A stretch of DNA of 27,313 nucleotides from Bacteroidaceae bacterium (GTDB lineage: Bacteria; Bacteroidota; Bacteroidia; Bacteroidales; Bacteroidaceae). Where the stretch lies: the NCBI GenBank assembly GCA_016302965.1, contig JAEDMP010000027.1, positions 1-27,313 of the forward strand. The letters are read 5' to 3'. Numbering within the stretch: the stretch's first letter is position 1; each line of letters begins with the position of its first letter. The notes under the pieces were generated by a model. That model was not told where the DNA came from and made no database searches. It worked only from the letters and a program-made list of their open reading frames with translations. Below are positions 1 through 6,892 of this stretch, piece after piece. A program made the position numbers and the translations under genes.

Positions 1-1439
1 CGGATGGCGGGGTCGGTGTTGGCAAACTGCTTGTTGCTGGGCATGAGGGTCACGAACTGGGTTTTGTTCGAGGCAAGTGAAAGCAATACGGAGGAACGGT
101 CCAGGGCATAGAGGTAGCACTGGTAGGTAGTGTCCTTGAAGGCGGGACCCACCACCGACGAGAAGATGGCGGGAGCCTCCATCTTGTCCATACCGTAGAA
201 CAGGCCATTGTTGCAAACCTGACGGTCGGTCACCTGGTCGGGGTCTATATTAATAGGTGTACCATAGGCGGTGAGGGCCGTTCCCTTCTTGATCTCCTCG
301 GGGAAGACGAGGAAGAGGTCGTCGGCAAACGACTGGAAGAGGAAGTATCTCACGATGAGGGGATCCAGGTCGGCAAGCGTGGCATAGCCTCCTTCCTTGC
401 TCCAGTAGGTGGTGAAGAACTGCTCCATGGCAGTATTCGAGGGGGCAAAGAGGTTGTAGCCGTCGTGGTCGAGTCGTTCCAGCGCCTGCCAGTTGTCGTA
501 GGGCCACTCGCGGGCAATGGAAGGCAGCAAACCGTGGGTATGCACATAGGTGACATAGCCCAGCGAGCTGTTCACGTCGTCGGGAGCCACCTCGTAGGTG
601 GAATAGCTGTCGTAGAGACTGAGGAACTGGGAGTATTTGGGATTGTTCTTCAGCGCATCATAGATGGTGCCGAGGGGTTCAATCACCTGACTCACGTGGT
701 AGAGATAGCCGTTGTCGGTCACCACGTGGTCTTTGTCGAGCACCTCGCCGTTGCAGACGTTGAAACCGCCCTTGCCACCGGTGATACCGTTCCATTTGGT
801 ATCGGGGAAGAAATACTCATAGTTGTAGGCGGCATCGATGCCCTTGGTCTCAAACAGTTTGTTGGAGAAGATGGGCAGGAAGCGCTCGTTGTGATACACC
901 TTCACCAGGGTGTCGCTGCTGGCGTTGGGTGTCAGTTTCACGCGCACCTCCTCTACGGGCTGGATGCTGCGGGTGCGGTGCTTGTAGTAATAGCCAGCCC
1001 ATACTTTCTTGTCATCTTCAGTGGCGGCATCTCCGGCATTGGGTCGGAAATTCACCATCTTGTCCCAGTTGTAGGCGTAATACATCAGATGATAGCCCAC
1101 GAGTTGGTTCAGATACTGGGGATTCTTGCTGTAGAGGTCGTCTACACTGGCATAGCCTTTCTTCGTGAGAAAAGACTTGAAGGCATCGTCATCGGGAGCC
1201 ATGACGGTCACAATGCTCTTTCCTGCCACCACCTGGCGGTAGTCTGACAGGTCGACAGCCTTCAGGAAACTGCTGTAGTTTCCCTCCTTTTGCAGCACTT
1301 CATAAGCATTTCCCTTCAACCAGCTGGGCGACTTGTAGTGGTCGCTTTCAGAGATGTCGTCCTGGCAGGACACCATTCCTGCCGATACACACATCAGCGC
1401 AGCCAGTGAAACAAACAAATTCTTCTTGTTGCTACTCAT
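1..1439 (-). CDS. FAS1 (fasciclin) domain surface lipoprotein, 3' end outside the window
   Basis: Reading the minus strand from the ATG at 1439 gives 479 uninterrupted codons that run off the left edge, so the C-terminus is missing. The N-terminus is a lipoprotein signal peptide: Lys-rich start, hydrophobic core, then Val-Ser-Cys with Cys25 as the lipidated residue. Cys25 is followed by Gln-Asp-Asp, an acidic stretch typical of surface-exported Bacteroidetes lipoproteins. Three FAS1-like units can be seen. The first spans about 43-254 (VTVMAPDDDAF, then YLYHVSQVIEP), the second about 257-425 (YNLFAPSNTAM, then GLFYGMDKMEAP), and a third begins near 435 (FVTLMPSNKQF) and is cut. FAS1 domains mediate adhesion or ligand binding. 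In Bacteroidetes such lipoproteins often sit beside SusC/SusD pairs, so a glycan or adhesion locus may continue to the left (inference). The family call is firm; the ligand is unknown. Confidence 0.88.
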   Translation of the reverse strand, partial: MSSNKKNLFVSLAALMCVSAGMVSCQDDISESDHYKSPSWLKGNAYEVLQKEGNYSSFLKAVDLSDYRQVVAGKSIVTVMAPDDDAFKSFLTKKGYASVDDLYSKNPQYLNQLVGYHLMYYAYNWDKMVNFRPNAGDAATEDDKKVWAGYYYKHRTRSIQPVEEVRVKLTPNASSDTLVKVYHNERFLPIFSNKLFETKGIDAAYNYEYFFPDTKWNGITGGKGGFNVCNGEVLDKDHVVTDNGYLYHVSQVIEPLGTIYDALKNNPKYSQFLSLYDSYSTYEVAPDDVNSSLGYVTYVHTHGLLPSIAREWPYDNWQALERLDHDGYNLFAPSNTAMEQFFTTYWSKEGGYATLADLDPLIVRYFLFQSFADDLFLVFPEEIKKGTALTAYGTPINIDPDQVTDRQVCNNGLFYGMDKMEAPAIFSSVVGPAFKDTTYQCYLYALDRSSVLLSLASNKTQFVTLMPSNKQFANTDPAI

Positions 1440-1598
1440 GTCTTGTTTAAATAGATTGTTTTATTACTGTATTAATATTGTTCACAGGTTAATAATTCCC
1501 TTCTTTCCCTTTTTCTCAGTTTCCGTCATCACCCGGCAATGGTTCGTCCGGATTTGGTCATCATCCAGAGGGGGTTCATCGGGGACATTAGGTCTTAA

Positions 1599-1640
1599 GC
1601 AGACATTTTTTGATGTATACAATAGGTACCTATGGTCTGC
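1599..1640 (-). promoter_or_regulatory. Nested inverted repeats at the predicted start of the FAS1 transcript
   Basis: A perfect 12-bp palindrome ATAGGTACCTAT (1622-1633) lies directly downstream of the -7 element. It is enclosed by arms GCAGAC (1599-1604) and GTCTGC (1635-1640). It could be an operator over the start site or a 5' mRNA stem-loop. No regulator is identified. Confidence 0.35.
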
Positions 1641-1647
1641 AAAGTTA
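1640..1647 (-). promoter_or_regulatory. Bacteroidetes -7 promoter element for the FAS1 lipoprotein gene
   Basis: On the minus strand the sequence reads TAACTTTG, matching the TAnnTTTG consensus, followed by GC. No good -33 TTTG was found at 19-21 bp upstream. It would give a 5' leader of about 190 nt before the ATG at 1439. Confidence 0.5.
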
Positions 1648-1737
1648 AACAATTTTATTGAATATTGGCCTTTTTATCCAAAAAATCACAACTGATTTAT
1701 CAAAAAACATAGTATTTGGTCGTATACTTCCGTCATA

Positions 1738-1825
1738 GGACATGGCTTCTGCCAAACTACCTGCTGCCTCCTACCAAACGACATGCCGTCTCCTACCAAA
1801 CTAACTGCTGGCTTCTACCTAACTA
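1738..1825. repeat. Four degenerate 22-bp tandem repeats
   Basis: Units begin at 1738, 1760, 1782 and 1804, each 22 bp with no spacer. The conserved 3' half is C-C-A-A-A-C-T-A or a close variant (CTGCCAAACTA, CTACCAAACGA, CTACCAAACTA, CTACCTAACTA), and the 5' half is looser. The period is about two helical turns, as in iterated protein-binding sites. The array ends 2 bp before the inverted-repeat element at 1828. Confidence 0.6.
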
Positions 1826-1827
1826 AA

Positions 1828-2048
1828 TAACGTGAGTTCGATGAATTTGAAATAGCAGGAAGAAGCAACAAATGCACTCATATGTCCGATAAGATTAATA
1901 ACCTATAAGCCGATAGGTTAATAATCTATACACCGTAAGATTAATAACCTTATTGGCAATGAAGTTAACTTGAATAAGCATCAATGCAAAATCATCTGCT
2001 TCTTTCAGATAAGTCTTGTCACATGCAGAATTCGTCGAACTCACGTTA
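1828..2048. mobile_element. 221-bp element with 20-bp terminal inverted repeats, MITE-like candidate
   Basis: The left end TAACGTGAGTTCGATGAATT (1828-1847) is the reverse complement of the right end AATTCGTCGAACTCACGTTA (2029-2048) at 19 of 20 positions. The inside is AT-rich, non-coding, and holds three 23-24-bp iterons. This is the form of a small non-autonomous transposable element or of paired sites for a DNA-binding protein. A clear target-site duplication is not visible; AAA flanks both sides, which is uninformative. No transposase is present in the window. Confidence 0.4.
1886..1956. repeat. Three 23-24-bp iterons inside the inverted-repeat element
   Basis: Units start at CCGAT (1886), CCGAT (1910) and CCGTA (1933). 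Each continues with an A/G-rich stretch and then TTAATAA followed by a CCTAT-like or TCTAT-like end. Each copy is itself partly palindromic around TTAAT, so the block can also fold. Confidence 0.5.
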
Positions 2049-2225
2049 AAATAAGATTCTTTGCATCCGTTCATTATTCACTTGCGAAAAACGAATCATA
2101 AATTTCGACTCCATTTGGAAAAATTTGCCAACAGCCAATCGAACAGTTTACCACAGAAAATATCGGTCCCATTATTATTTCCGGAATAAAGGTGAGGAGA
2201 CTGCAGCAATCTCGGTCATTACAAG

Positions 2226-3161
2226 CTATCTCAGCATGATCATTCGCTGCAATATCATCCGCTTGAAGTTGCGTTTCATGTCTTCTGGCAGAAAGGAGAT
2301 ATTGATAAGGTCGAGCCATTTGGGAAAGGCCCGGCGGAATTTCTTGGCCATGTTGTCTATCACTTTCTCGCTCAGCCCGGATTGCAACATTGCTTTCACG
2401 AAATCGCTGCGGCGCAACTTCCTCTTTTTGCCGTTGAGAGTGAGGGCCAGTTCCTCTGGGTCATCGGGAATGACAAGCATTGTGGACACCAGGTCGTAGG
2501 CGGGAGTGAGGGCATAGCCATGCCCCGTGTCATAGAGAGAGAAATTCTTCAGGTGCATGTCAGTGTTGCCTGTCAACCATGAAAACACCACTACCTCCCA
2601 GAAATTCACGATATCCAGTTGCGGCACCGACGAGTATCTGCCAATGGTTTTGGCAATCTGTTCGTACGACCCCTTGTATTTATATTCAGTGAGTCGCTCC
2701 GTGAGTTGGCACATGTCTTCCATTGCCACCTTTTTGCCATCGGGAGTCCGGTCGATGCGGCGCGTGATGTAACACAGTTCACCGTCGGCAAACCGTATCA
2801 TGCCATGCGGCACTACAGCGATGCGTGCCGCCTCAGCCAGATGCATCACGAGGTCTTCTATTTCCGGCAGGCAACGATAGCGGTCGGTCTGCGGTTTGAG
2901 TATATAGCGCCCCCACAAACCGACGATGGTAAAGCGGTCCGGCTCGTTTTTTCCCCCTCTGTTGATATCCAGCGACAGTTTGGCCTGCACACCGGTAAGG
3001 GTGGTCTGGCTGCGCACCACCTGCTTTGCCAGTTCTCCAATCTCGTCCCTGACGTAGGTCAGTTGTGGAGGAGTGCCCACACCAAACAGTTTGCGTGAGC
3101 ATGCAGGATGATAATCCCTCTGCCCTTCCTTCAGTTCCTTATAGCAATACAAACACCTCAT
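2226..3161 (-). CDS. hipT: HipT-type Ser/Thr kinase toxin (HipA C-terminal kinase domain)
   Basis: The protein has 311 residues from the ATG at 3161, which overlaps the hipS stop as ATGA. A longer upstream frame exists but would overlap hipS heavily. An N-terminal Cys-x2-Cys...His-x2-Cys knuckle (C3, C6, H18, C21), common in Bacteroidetes HipA C-terminal proteins, precedes the Gly-rich phosphate loop TTLTGVQAK (53-61). Then come the ATP-binding lysine (K89 in ILKP), the catalytic loop GNTDMHLKN (D201, N206) and the metal-binding PAYDL (D223). These are the HipA-family kinase motifs. HipA and HipT kinases halt growth by phosphorylating aminoacyl-tRNA synthetases (GltX for HipA, TrpS for enteropathogenic E. 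coli HipT); the target here is unknown. The loop has Thr54 and Thr56 where the autophosphorylated Ser residues of HipT lie. Since the N-terminal HipA subdomain is a separate protein, I call it HipT rather than HipA. Confidence 0.88.
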   Translation of the reverse strand: MRCLYCYKELKEGQRDYHPACSRKLFGVGTPPQLTYVRDEIGELAKQVVRSQTTLTGVQAKLSLDINRGGKNEPDRFTIVGLWGRYILKPQTDRYRCLPEIEDLVMHLAEAARIAVVPHGMIRFADGELCYITRRIDRTPDGKKVAMEDMCQLTERLTEYKYKGSYEQIAKTIGRYSSVPQLDIVNFWEVVVFSWLTGNTDMHLKNFSLYDTGHGYALTPAYDLVSTMLVIPDDPEELALTLNGKKRKLRRSDFVKAMLQSGLSEKVIDNMAKKFRRAFPKWLDLINISFLPEDMKRNFKRMILQRMIMLR

Positions 3162-3481
3162 GCCTCTTCCTCCGCATTTATGCTGACCGCACCAATGCAG
3201 TCTTTGCAGCATGCAAGCAGCAATGACATGCGGTCGCGCTGATTGATCTTCCAATTGTTTTCAGCTATATTGAGCAGCCATCCTTCAGGTATCAGTCCGT
3301 CGAAAAACGGAAACAGCACCTTGTCTCTATACTCCTCGTGCCTCAAGGGCATGGTAAGACTAATGGGCAGTGCAGCTTCGGAGTCAAGATATTCGTCAAG
3401 ATATCTGAACGAGAAGCCGTTCTCATCTTCTATCAGTTCTCCTGCCGCCTTGTCGTGCATATATACTTTAGCTTTCTTCAT
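3158..3481 (-). CDS. hipS: HipS-like small antitoxin (HipA N-terminal subdomain alone)
   Basis: This 107-residue protein matches only the N-terminal subdomain of HipA: LPISLTMPLR (about 39-48), then FFDGLIPEGW and finally DCIGAVSI near the C-terminus. It has no kinase motifs. In the three-part HipBST modules described in enteropathogenic E. coli, the split-off subdomain (HipS) neutralises the kinase directly, while HipB acts as DNA-binding partner; I infer the same here. The stop codon overlaps the hipT start by 4 bp, so translation is probably coupled, and hipB ends 12 bp upstream. The alternative is a frame-split remnant of one hipA gene, but the clean ATGA junction, intact ends and an intact kinase argue for a true three-gene system. 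Confidence 0.85.
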   Translation of the reverse strand: MKKAKVYMHDKAAGELIEDENGFSFRYLDEYLDSEAALPISLTMPLRHEEYRDKVLFPFFDGLIPEGWLLNIAENNWKINQRDRMSLLLACCKDCIGAVSINAEEEA

Positions 3482-3493
3482 CTCTTCATCTGT

Positions 3494-3721
3494 TTATCCC
3501 ATGGCCACTTTATCTCCTTGTCTGCTGATCTCTTTGGCACCCACTTCATGTCCAAACAGGGCGAGCACCTGGTTTATCTTATCCATGCGCAGAGTCTGCT
3601 TACCCTGCTCAAGTTCGCGTACAAACCTCAGTCCTACGCCAGCCTTGGCGGCCAGATCCTCTTGTGTCAGTCCATGCACCTTGCGCATTTCCTTGACAAA
3701 CAATGACAATTGCATATCCAT
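3494..3721 (-). CDS. hipB: HipB-like HTH_3 DNA-binding antitoxin/repressor
   Basis: A 75-residue Xre/Cro-type helix-turn-helix protein. The core is MRKVHGLTQEDLAAKAGV followed by RFVRELEQGKQTLR, the typical HTH_3 pattern in which the second segment contains the recognition helix. This is the layout of short Y4mF/HipB-like antitoxins. The start at 3721 (ATG) is chosen; a further in-frame ATG lies at 3715 and a TTG at 3730, so the N-terminus is uncertain by a few residues. It is the first gene of the minus-strand hipB-hipS-hipT operon. Three similar operator-like sites overlap and precede its promoter, which fits autorepression, the known behaviour of this family. Confidence 0.87.
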   Translation of the reverse strand: MDMQLSLFVKEMRKVHGLTQEDLAAKAGVGLRFVRELEQGKQTLRMDKINQVLALFGHEVGAKEISRQGDKVAMG

Positions 3722-3737
3722 ATCCCGCAACGTTTAT

Positions 3738-3836
3738 TATACCTTATCGGGTGCAAAGATAATCAATCCTATACAAACTGCACCCAAAAGGGTATAATAT
3801 ATATGATTAATTAACACTTTTATACCTTAACGGGTG
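3738..3836. promoter_or_regulatory. Three operator-like 16-bp sites in the hipBST promoter
   Basis: TATACCTTATCGGGTG (3738-3753) and TATACCTTAACGGGTG (3821-3836) are direct copies. CACCCAAAAGGGTATA (3781-3796) is an inverted variant of the same site. Starts are spaced 43 and 40 bp apart, close to four helical turns. The first lies just downstream of the -7 element over the probable start site and the second over the -33 region, as expected for HipB binding that blocks transcription (inference). Confidence 0.6.
3754..3761 (-). promoter_or_regulatory. -7 promoter element of the hipBST operon
   Basis: TATCTTTG on the minus strand matches the Bacteroidetes TAnnTTTG consensus. It lies about 33 bp upstream of the chosen hipB start. 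A TTTG occurs further upstream but not at the ideal spacing. Confidence 0.6.
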
Positions 3837-3940
3837 TAGTTGATATACAACATGGTCTTGCACGTTTTAATTCCGAGTTTTAATACAAATATTAATCGTA
3901 ACTGCCAACTATTTAATCAATAAGAATCCAAATGGTTGGC

Positions 3941-4006
3941 TTCTGGCACCGTTCTGGCTCCGTTCTGACTCCGTTGTGACTCCGTTCTGACTCCGTTGTG
4001 ACTCTT
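3941..4006. repeat. Six 11-bp tandem repeats upstream of the GH127 gene
   Basis: Units are TTCTGGCACCG, TTCTGGCTCCG, TTCTGACTCCG, TTGTGACTCCG, TTCTGACTCCG and TTGTGACTCTT, end to end. The middle units alternate C and G at position 3, giving a 22-bp super-period. The block lies about 140 bp upstream of the GH127 -7 element and could be an array of binding sites or a simple minisatellite. The remaining 3837-3940 shows only AT-rich sequence with a short palindrome GTTGATATACAAC near 3842. Confidence 0.7.
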
Positions 4007-4090
4007 ATTTTTCAACGCTGAAATGCCGATGTACAAAGGATTTCAGCCTTTTCAGATAAGAGACCGAACAGAGCATCATCAGAAAACAGG

Positions 4091-4120
4091 GGGAAATGAC
4101 GGGAAAAATGACGGGAAAAC
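4091..4120. repeat. Short direct repeats GGGAAA(AA)TGAC next to the GH127 promoter
   Basis: GGGAAATGAC, GGGAAAAATGAC and a third partial GGGAAAACGATG follow one another, 24 bp upstream of the -7 element. This is where an activator would be expected to bind. No regulator gene is adjacent. Confidence 0.4.
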
Positions 4121-4143
4121 GATGGAAATTCATTTTTATTTCG

Positions 4144-4151
4144 TATCTTTG
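4144..4151 (+). promoter_or_regulatory. -7 promoter element of the GH127 gene
   Basis: TATCTTTG followed by CC matches the TAnnTTTG consensus and sits about 52 bp before the ATG at 4204. It excludes the earlier in-frame ATGs at 4096 and 4108, which lie upstream of the expected transcription start. No good -33 element was found. Confidence 0.65.
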
Positions 4152-4203
4152 CCGAAAATTGACAAGATCGACAGAAAATCACAACACGATAAAATCACTA
4201 ACT

Positions 4204-6756
4204 ATGAGAAAGAACCTGATGAAATGGACGGCAGCGGCCCTGCTGTTCGCCTCCCCCGCCCCTGCATCGGCACAGAGCAAACTCTATGACCAGCACTTCG
4301 ACCTGCAAGAGGTGGAACTGCTCGACAGCCCCTTCAAACAAGCCATGGAACGAAACGTGAAGTTGCTGCTGAATTATGACGCCGACCGGCTCATGACCCC
4401 CTTCATCCGGCAGGCTGGACTCGACCGAAAGGGCTCACCCTACGAGGGTTGGATAAAGAAACACCCCTCGTTTACGAACTGGGGACTCAACAACTGGTCG
4501 CTGGAAGGACACGTAGGCGGACACTATCTCACCGCCCTCGCACTGGCTTACGCCGCCATTCATGAAGAGGGTGCCAAGTTGGAACTGAAACAGCGGCTCG
4601 ACTACTGTCTGAAAATCATGAAAGACTGCCAGGATGCCGTGGAGACAGACGAGAACGGGCTGAAGGGATTCATCGGCGGGCAACCCATCAACCAGGTGTG
4701 GACGGGACTCTACCACAATGACATGACGGAATTCAGGAAATATGGGGGATGGGTGCCCTTCTACTGCCAACACAAGATTCTCGCCGGACTGAGAGATGCC
4801 TGGGTGTATGCCGGAAGCGAAACCGCCAAAGAGTGTTTCAAGAAGATTTGCGACTGGAGCATCGAGGTGGTGGGCAAACTGAACAAGGATGACATGCAGC
4901 GGATGCTGAGATGGGAACACGGAGGGATGAACGAGACGCTCGCCGACGCCTATCACCTGTTTGGCGAACAGAAATACCTGAAGGCGGCCCGCAAATACAG
5001 TCACCAGATGGAAATCGACGGAATGCAGGGAACGACCGACAGTTACAACCGCACCTTCCTGAACGGACAACATGCCAACACACAGGTGCCGAAATTCATC
5101 GGTTTTGAACGCATCGACCAACTCTGCCATGACGGGAAACTCACCGCAGCCGCCACCAACTTCTGGGAAGACGTAGCACGCCACCGCACGGTGTGCATCG
5201 GCGGCAACAGCGTGTCGGAGCATTTCCTCGCCCAAGAGCGTGGGGAGCAGTATATCAACCATTTGGATGGTCCGGAGAGTTGCAACTCGAACAATATGCT
5301 GAAACTCTCGGAACTGCTCTTCAACAGCACGCACGACGCCCAATACATGGACTTCTATGAGCAGACCATGTGGAACCATATCCTCTCGACACAAGACCCG
5401 AAGACTGGAGGCTACGTCTACTTCACCTCGCTGCGGCCACAGAGTTACCGCATCTACTCACAGGTGAACCAGGGAATGTGGTGCTGCGTGGGAACGGGCA
5501 TGGAGAACCACAGCAAATACGGACACGCCATCTATACCCACGAGGGCAAGGAACGACTCTACGTGAACCTCTACACCGCCAGTAGACTGACCAACAAGTG
5601 GTTTGGTATCGAACAGCAAACCCGCTTCCCCTACGAGAACCAGACACGGATTACCATCACCCGCAAGGGAAAATTTGAACTCGCACTGCGCCATCCCGCC
5701 TGGGCAGGACAGGGATTCAGCGTGAGCGTGAACGGGAAAAAAATGGAGGTGGACGTGGAACAGGGAAAGGCTTCGTACGTGAGGATTGAACGCCGATGGA
5801 AGGCAGGCGACGAGGTGGTAGTGGAACTGCCGATGTCGCTCCGCTATGAGGTCTGTCCGAACTACGAGGATTTCATCGCTTTCAAATACGGCCCCATCCT
5901 GCTTGCCGCACAGACCACTGCCACCACTGACGAAGAGGCCGCACAGACGGGTCTACCACACGAAGTACTGCCCAACGAATATGGCGGCGAGGGACGCATG
6001 GACCATGCACCCGCAGTGATGGCCACAGCCAAACCCATCTCCAGTTCGTCGCTGCTCATCGGAGAACGCAACCAGGTGCTAAACCGTATCCAGCCAATGG
6101 ACACCAGCCGATTGCTCTTCGCCATCGACTGCCGCAAGGAGACCAGCCAACCACAGGATGCCCATGCCAGACTGCATCCCGGACAACGGCTGATGCTGCA
6201 GCCCTTCTACAGCATCCACCATGCCCGCTATTCCTGCTACTGGTATCAGCAGACAGCGGAACGTTACGCCGAGAGCGAGATGGGTAGGCGCGACCGCGAA
6301 GAGGCCGCCCTCATGAAACGCACCATCGACTTTGTGGCAGCAGGCGAACAGCAGAGCGAGGCGGGACACGATGCGCTCTACAGTGTCGGTTCGACCGCCG
6401 GCAACTACCAGGGTGAGTCCTACCGAGACGCCAAGCAGGGCGAGTTTATCCAGTACATGCTCACCAACAGTCGGGGAGAGACCAAGGGATTGAGCCTGCT
6501 CTGCCGATTCACCACCGCCGACAAAGGACGACAGGCCACTCTCTCCATCGACGGACAGAAACTGACGGAACTGACGATACCCGAGACCATGCCCAACACC
6601 GACCGGCACGGCTTCTACAACATCGAATATGCCATCCCCGCCGAACTGCTCACCGACAGCCAAGGAAAGGCCAAACAACGTATCTGCGTAAGACTCACCG
6701 CATCAGAAGAGACCTTGGCTCCTGGCCTGTACGATATCCGGATGGTGAGAAAATAA
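4204..6756 (+). CDS. Secreted GH127-family glycosidase (putative beta-L-arabinofuranosidase, DUF1680)
   Basis: The protein has 850 residues from the ATG at 4204, which gives a clean signal peptide (positive start, hydrophobic core, Ala-Ser-Ala-Gln near 24). Residues about 30-500 are the GH127 (alpha/alpha)6 barrel. Characterised GH127 enzymes hold zinc with one Glu and three Cys, one Cys being the nucleophile. Here the matching positions are E358 and C360 (GPESCNSNNM) and C427/C428 (MWCCVGTGMENHSKYG), with E339 (VSEHF) as the probable acid/base. About 500-680 is a beta-sandwich part with the family's FKYGPILLAA and LMLQPFYSIHHARY segments, and about 715-850 a further C-terminal beta domain. 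It probably removes terminal L-arabinofuranose from plant arabinan or extensin glycans in the periplasm or outside. It is a single gene with its own promoter, without SusC/SusD in the window. Confidence 0.9.
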   Translation: MRKNLMKWTAAALLFASPAPASAQSKLYDQHFDLQEVELLDSPFKQAMERNVKLLLNYDADRLMTPFIRQAGLDRKGSPYEGWIKKHPSFTNWGLNNWSLEGHVGGHYLTALALAYAAIHEEGAKLELKQRLDYCLKIMKDCQDAVETDENGLKGFIGGQPINQVWTGLYHNDMTEFRKYGGWVPFYCQHKILAGLRDAWVYAGSETAKECFKKICDWSIEVVGKLNKDDMQRMLRWEHGGMNETLADAYHLFGEQKYLKAARKYSHQMEIDGMQGTTDSYNRTFLNGQHANTQVPKFIGFERIDQLCHDGKLTAAATNFWEDVARHRTVCIGGNSVSEHFLAQERGEQYINHLDGPESCNSNNMLKLSELLFNSTHDAQYMDFYEQTMWNHILSTQDPKTGGYVYFTSLRPQSYRIYSQVNQGMWCCVGTGMENHSKYGHAIYTHEGKERLYVNLYTASRLTNKWFGIEQQTRFPYENQTRITITRKGKFELALRHPAWAGQGFSVSVNGKKMEVDVEQGKASYVRIERRWKAGDEVVVELPMSLRYEVCPNYEDFIAFKYGPILLAAQTTATTDEEAAQTGLPHEVLPNEYGGEGRMDHAPAVMATAKPISSSSLLIGERNQVLNRIQPMDTSRLLFAIDCRKETSQPQDAHARLHPGQRLMLQPFYSIHHARYSCYWYQQTAERYAESEMGRRDREEAALMKRTIDFVAAGEQQSEAGHDALYSVGSTAGNYQGESYRDAKQGEFIQYMLTNSRGETKGLSLLCRFTTADKGRQATLSIDGQKLTELTIPETMPNTDRHGFYNIEYAIPAELLTDSQGKAKQRICVRLTASEETLAPGLYDIRMVRK

Positions 6757-6821
6757 GCAGAAAAAAAAGGAATAACCCCAAAAAAAACGACAGAAAAGTA
6801 TCGCCTTTGGGAAATAATCAT

Positions 6822-6829
6822 TACCTTTG
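6822..6829 (+). promoter_or_regulatory. -7 promoter element of the six-gene signalling/NRPS cluster
   Basis: TACCTTTG followed by CAACGG fits TAnnTTTG and lies 63 bp before the first ATG. A TTTG at 6806-6809 is present but only 12 bp upstream, closer than the usual spacing. This is the only good promoter candidate seen before the cluster; no terminator was found between its genes. Confidence 0.5.
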
Positions 6830-6892
6830 CAACGGTATTCACCACTGGATCTTTAAAATTGTTATCACCAACCAGACAGACCCAACATAATT

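Larger units (their letters stand above)
1440..2225. other. Gene-free, AT-rich intergenic region between the FAS1 gene and hipT
   Basis: No credible coding region is visible on either strand in these 786 bases; the short open frames lack family features. The right part (1440-1700 on the plus scale) is the long leader and promoter of the FAS1 gene. The middle carries two kinds of tandem repeat and an inverted-repeat-bounded element, listed separately. In 2049-2225 I see nothing I can name. No convincing terminator for hipT was found there. Confidence 0.6.

Noticed and set aside
465..1247. 260-codon plus-strand open frame
   Set aside because: Antisense to the FAS1 lipoprotein, which has a signal peptide, lipobox and repeated FAS1 motifs.
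1354..1695. 113-codon plus-strand open frame
   Set aside because: Antisense to the FAS1 signal-peptide region and leader; no family features and no promoter.
1738..1956. CRISPR array
   Set aside because: Repeats are adjacent without unique spacers, are degenerate, and no cas genes are present.
2074..2319. 81-codon minus-strand frame overlapping the hipT 3' end
   Set aside because: Out of frame with hipT, no motif and no start context.
3162..3254. Longer hipT start at 3254
   Set aside because: It would overlap hipS by about 97 bp; the ATG at 3161 gives the ATGA junction and the conserved N-terminal Cys knuckle.
4096..4203. Earlier in-frame start for the GH127 gene
   Set aside because: It precedes the -7 element at 4144 and would hide the signal peptide that begins at 4204.
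4435..5394. 319-codon minus-strand open frame
   Set aside because: Antisense shadow of the GH127 gene, whose zinc and catalytic motifs lie in the plus frame.
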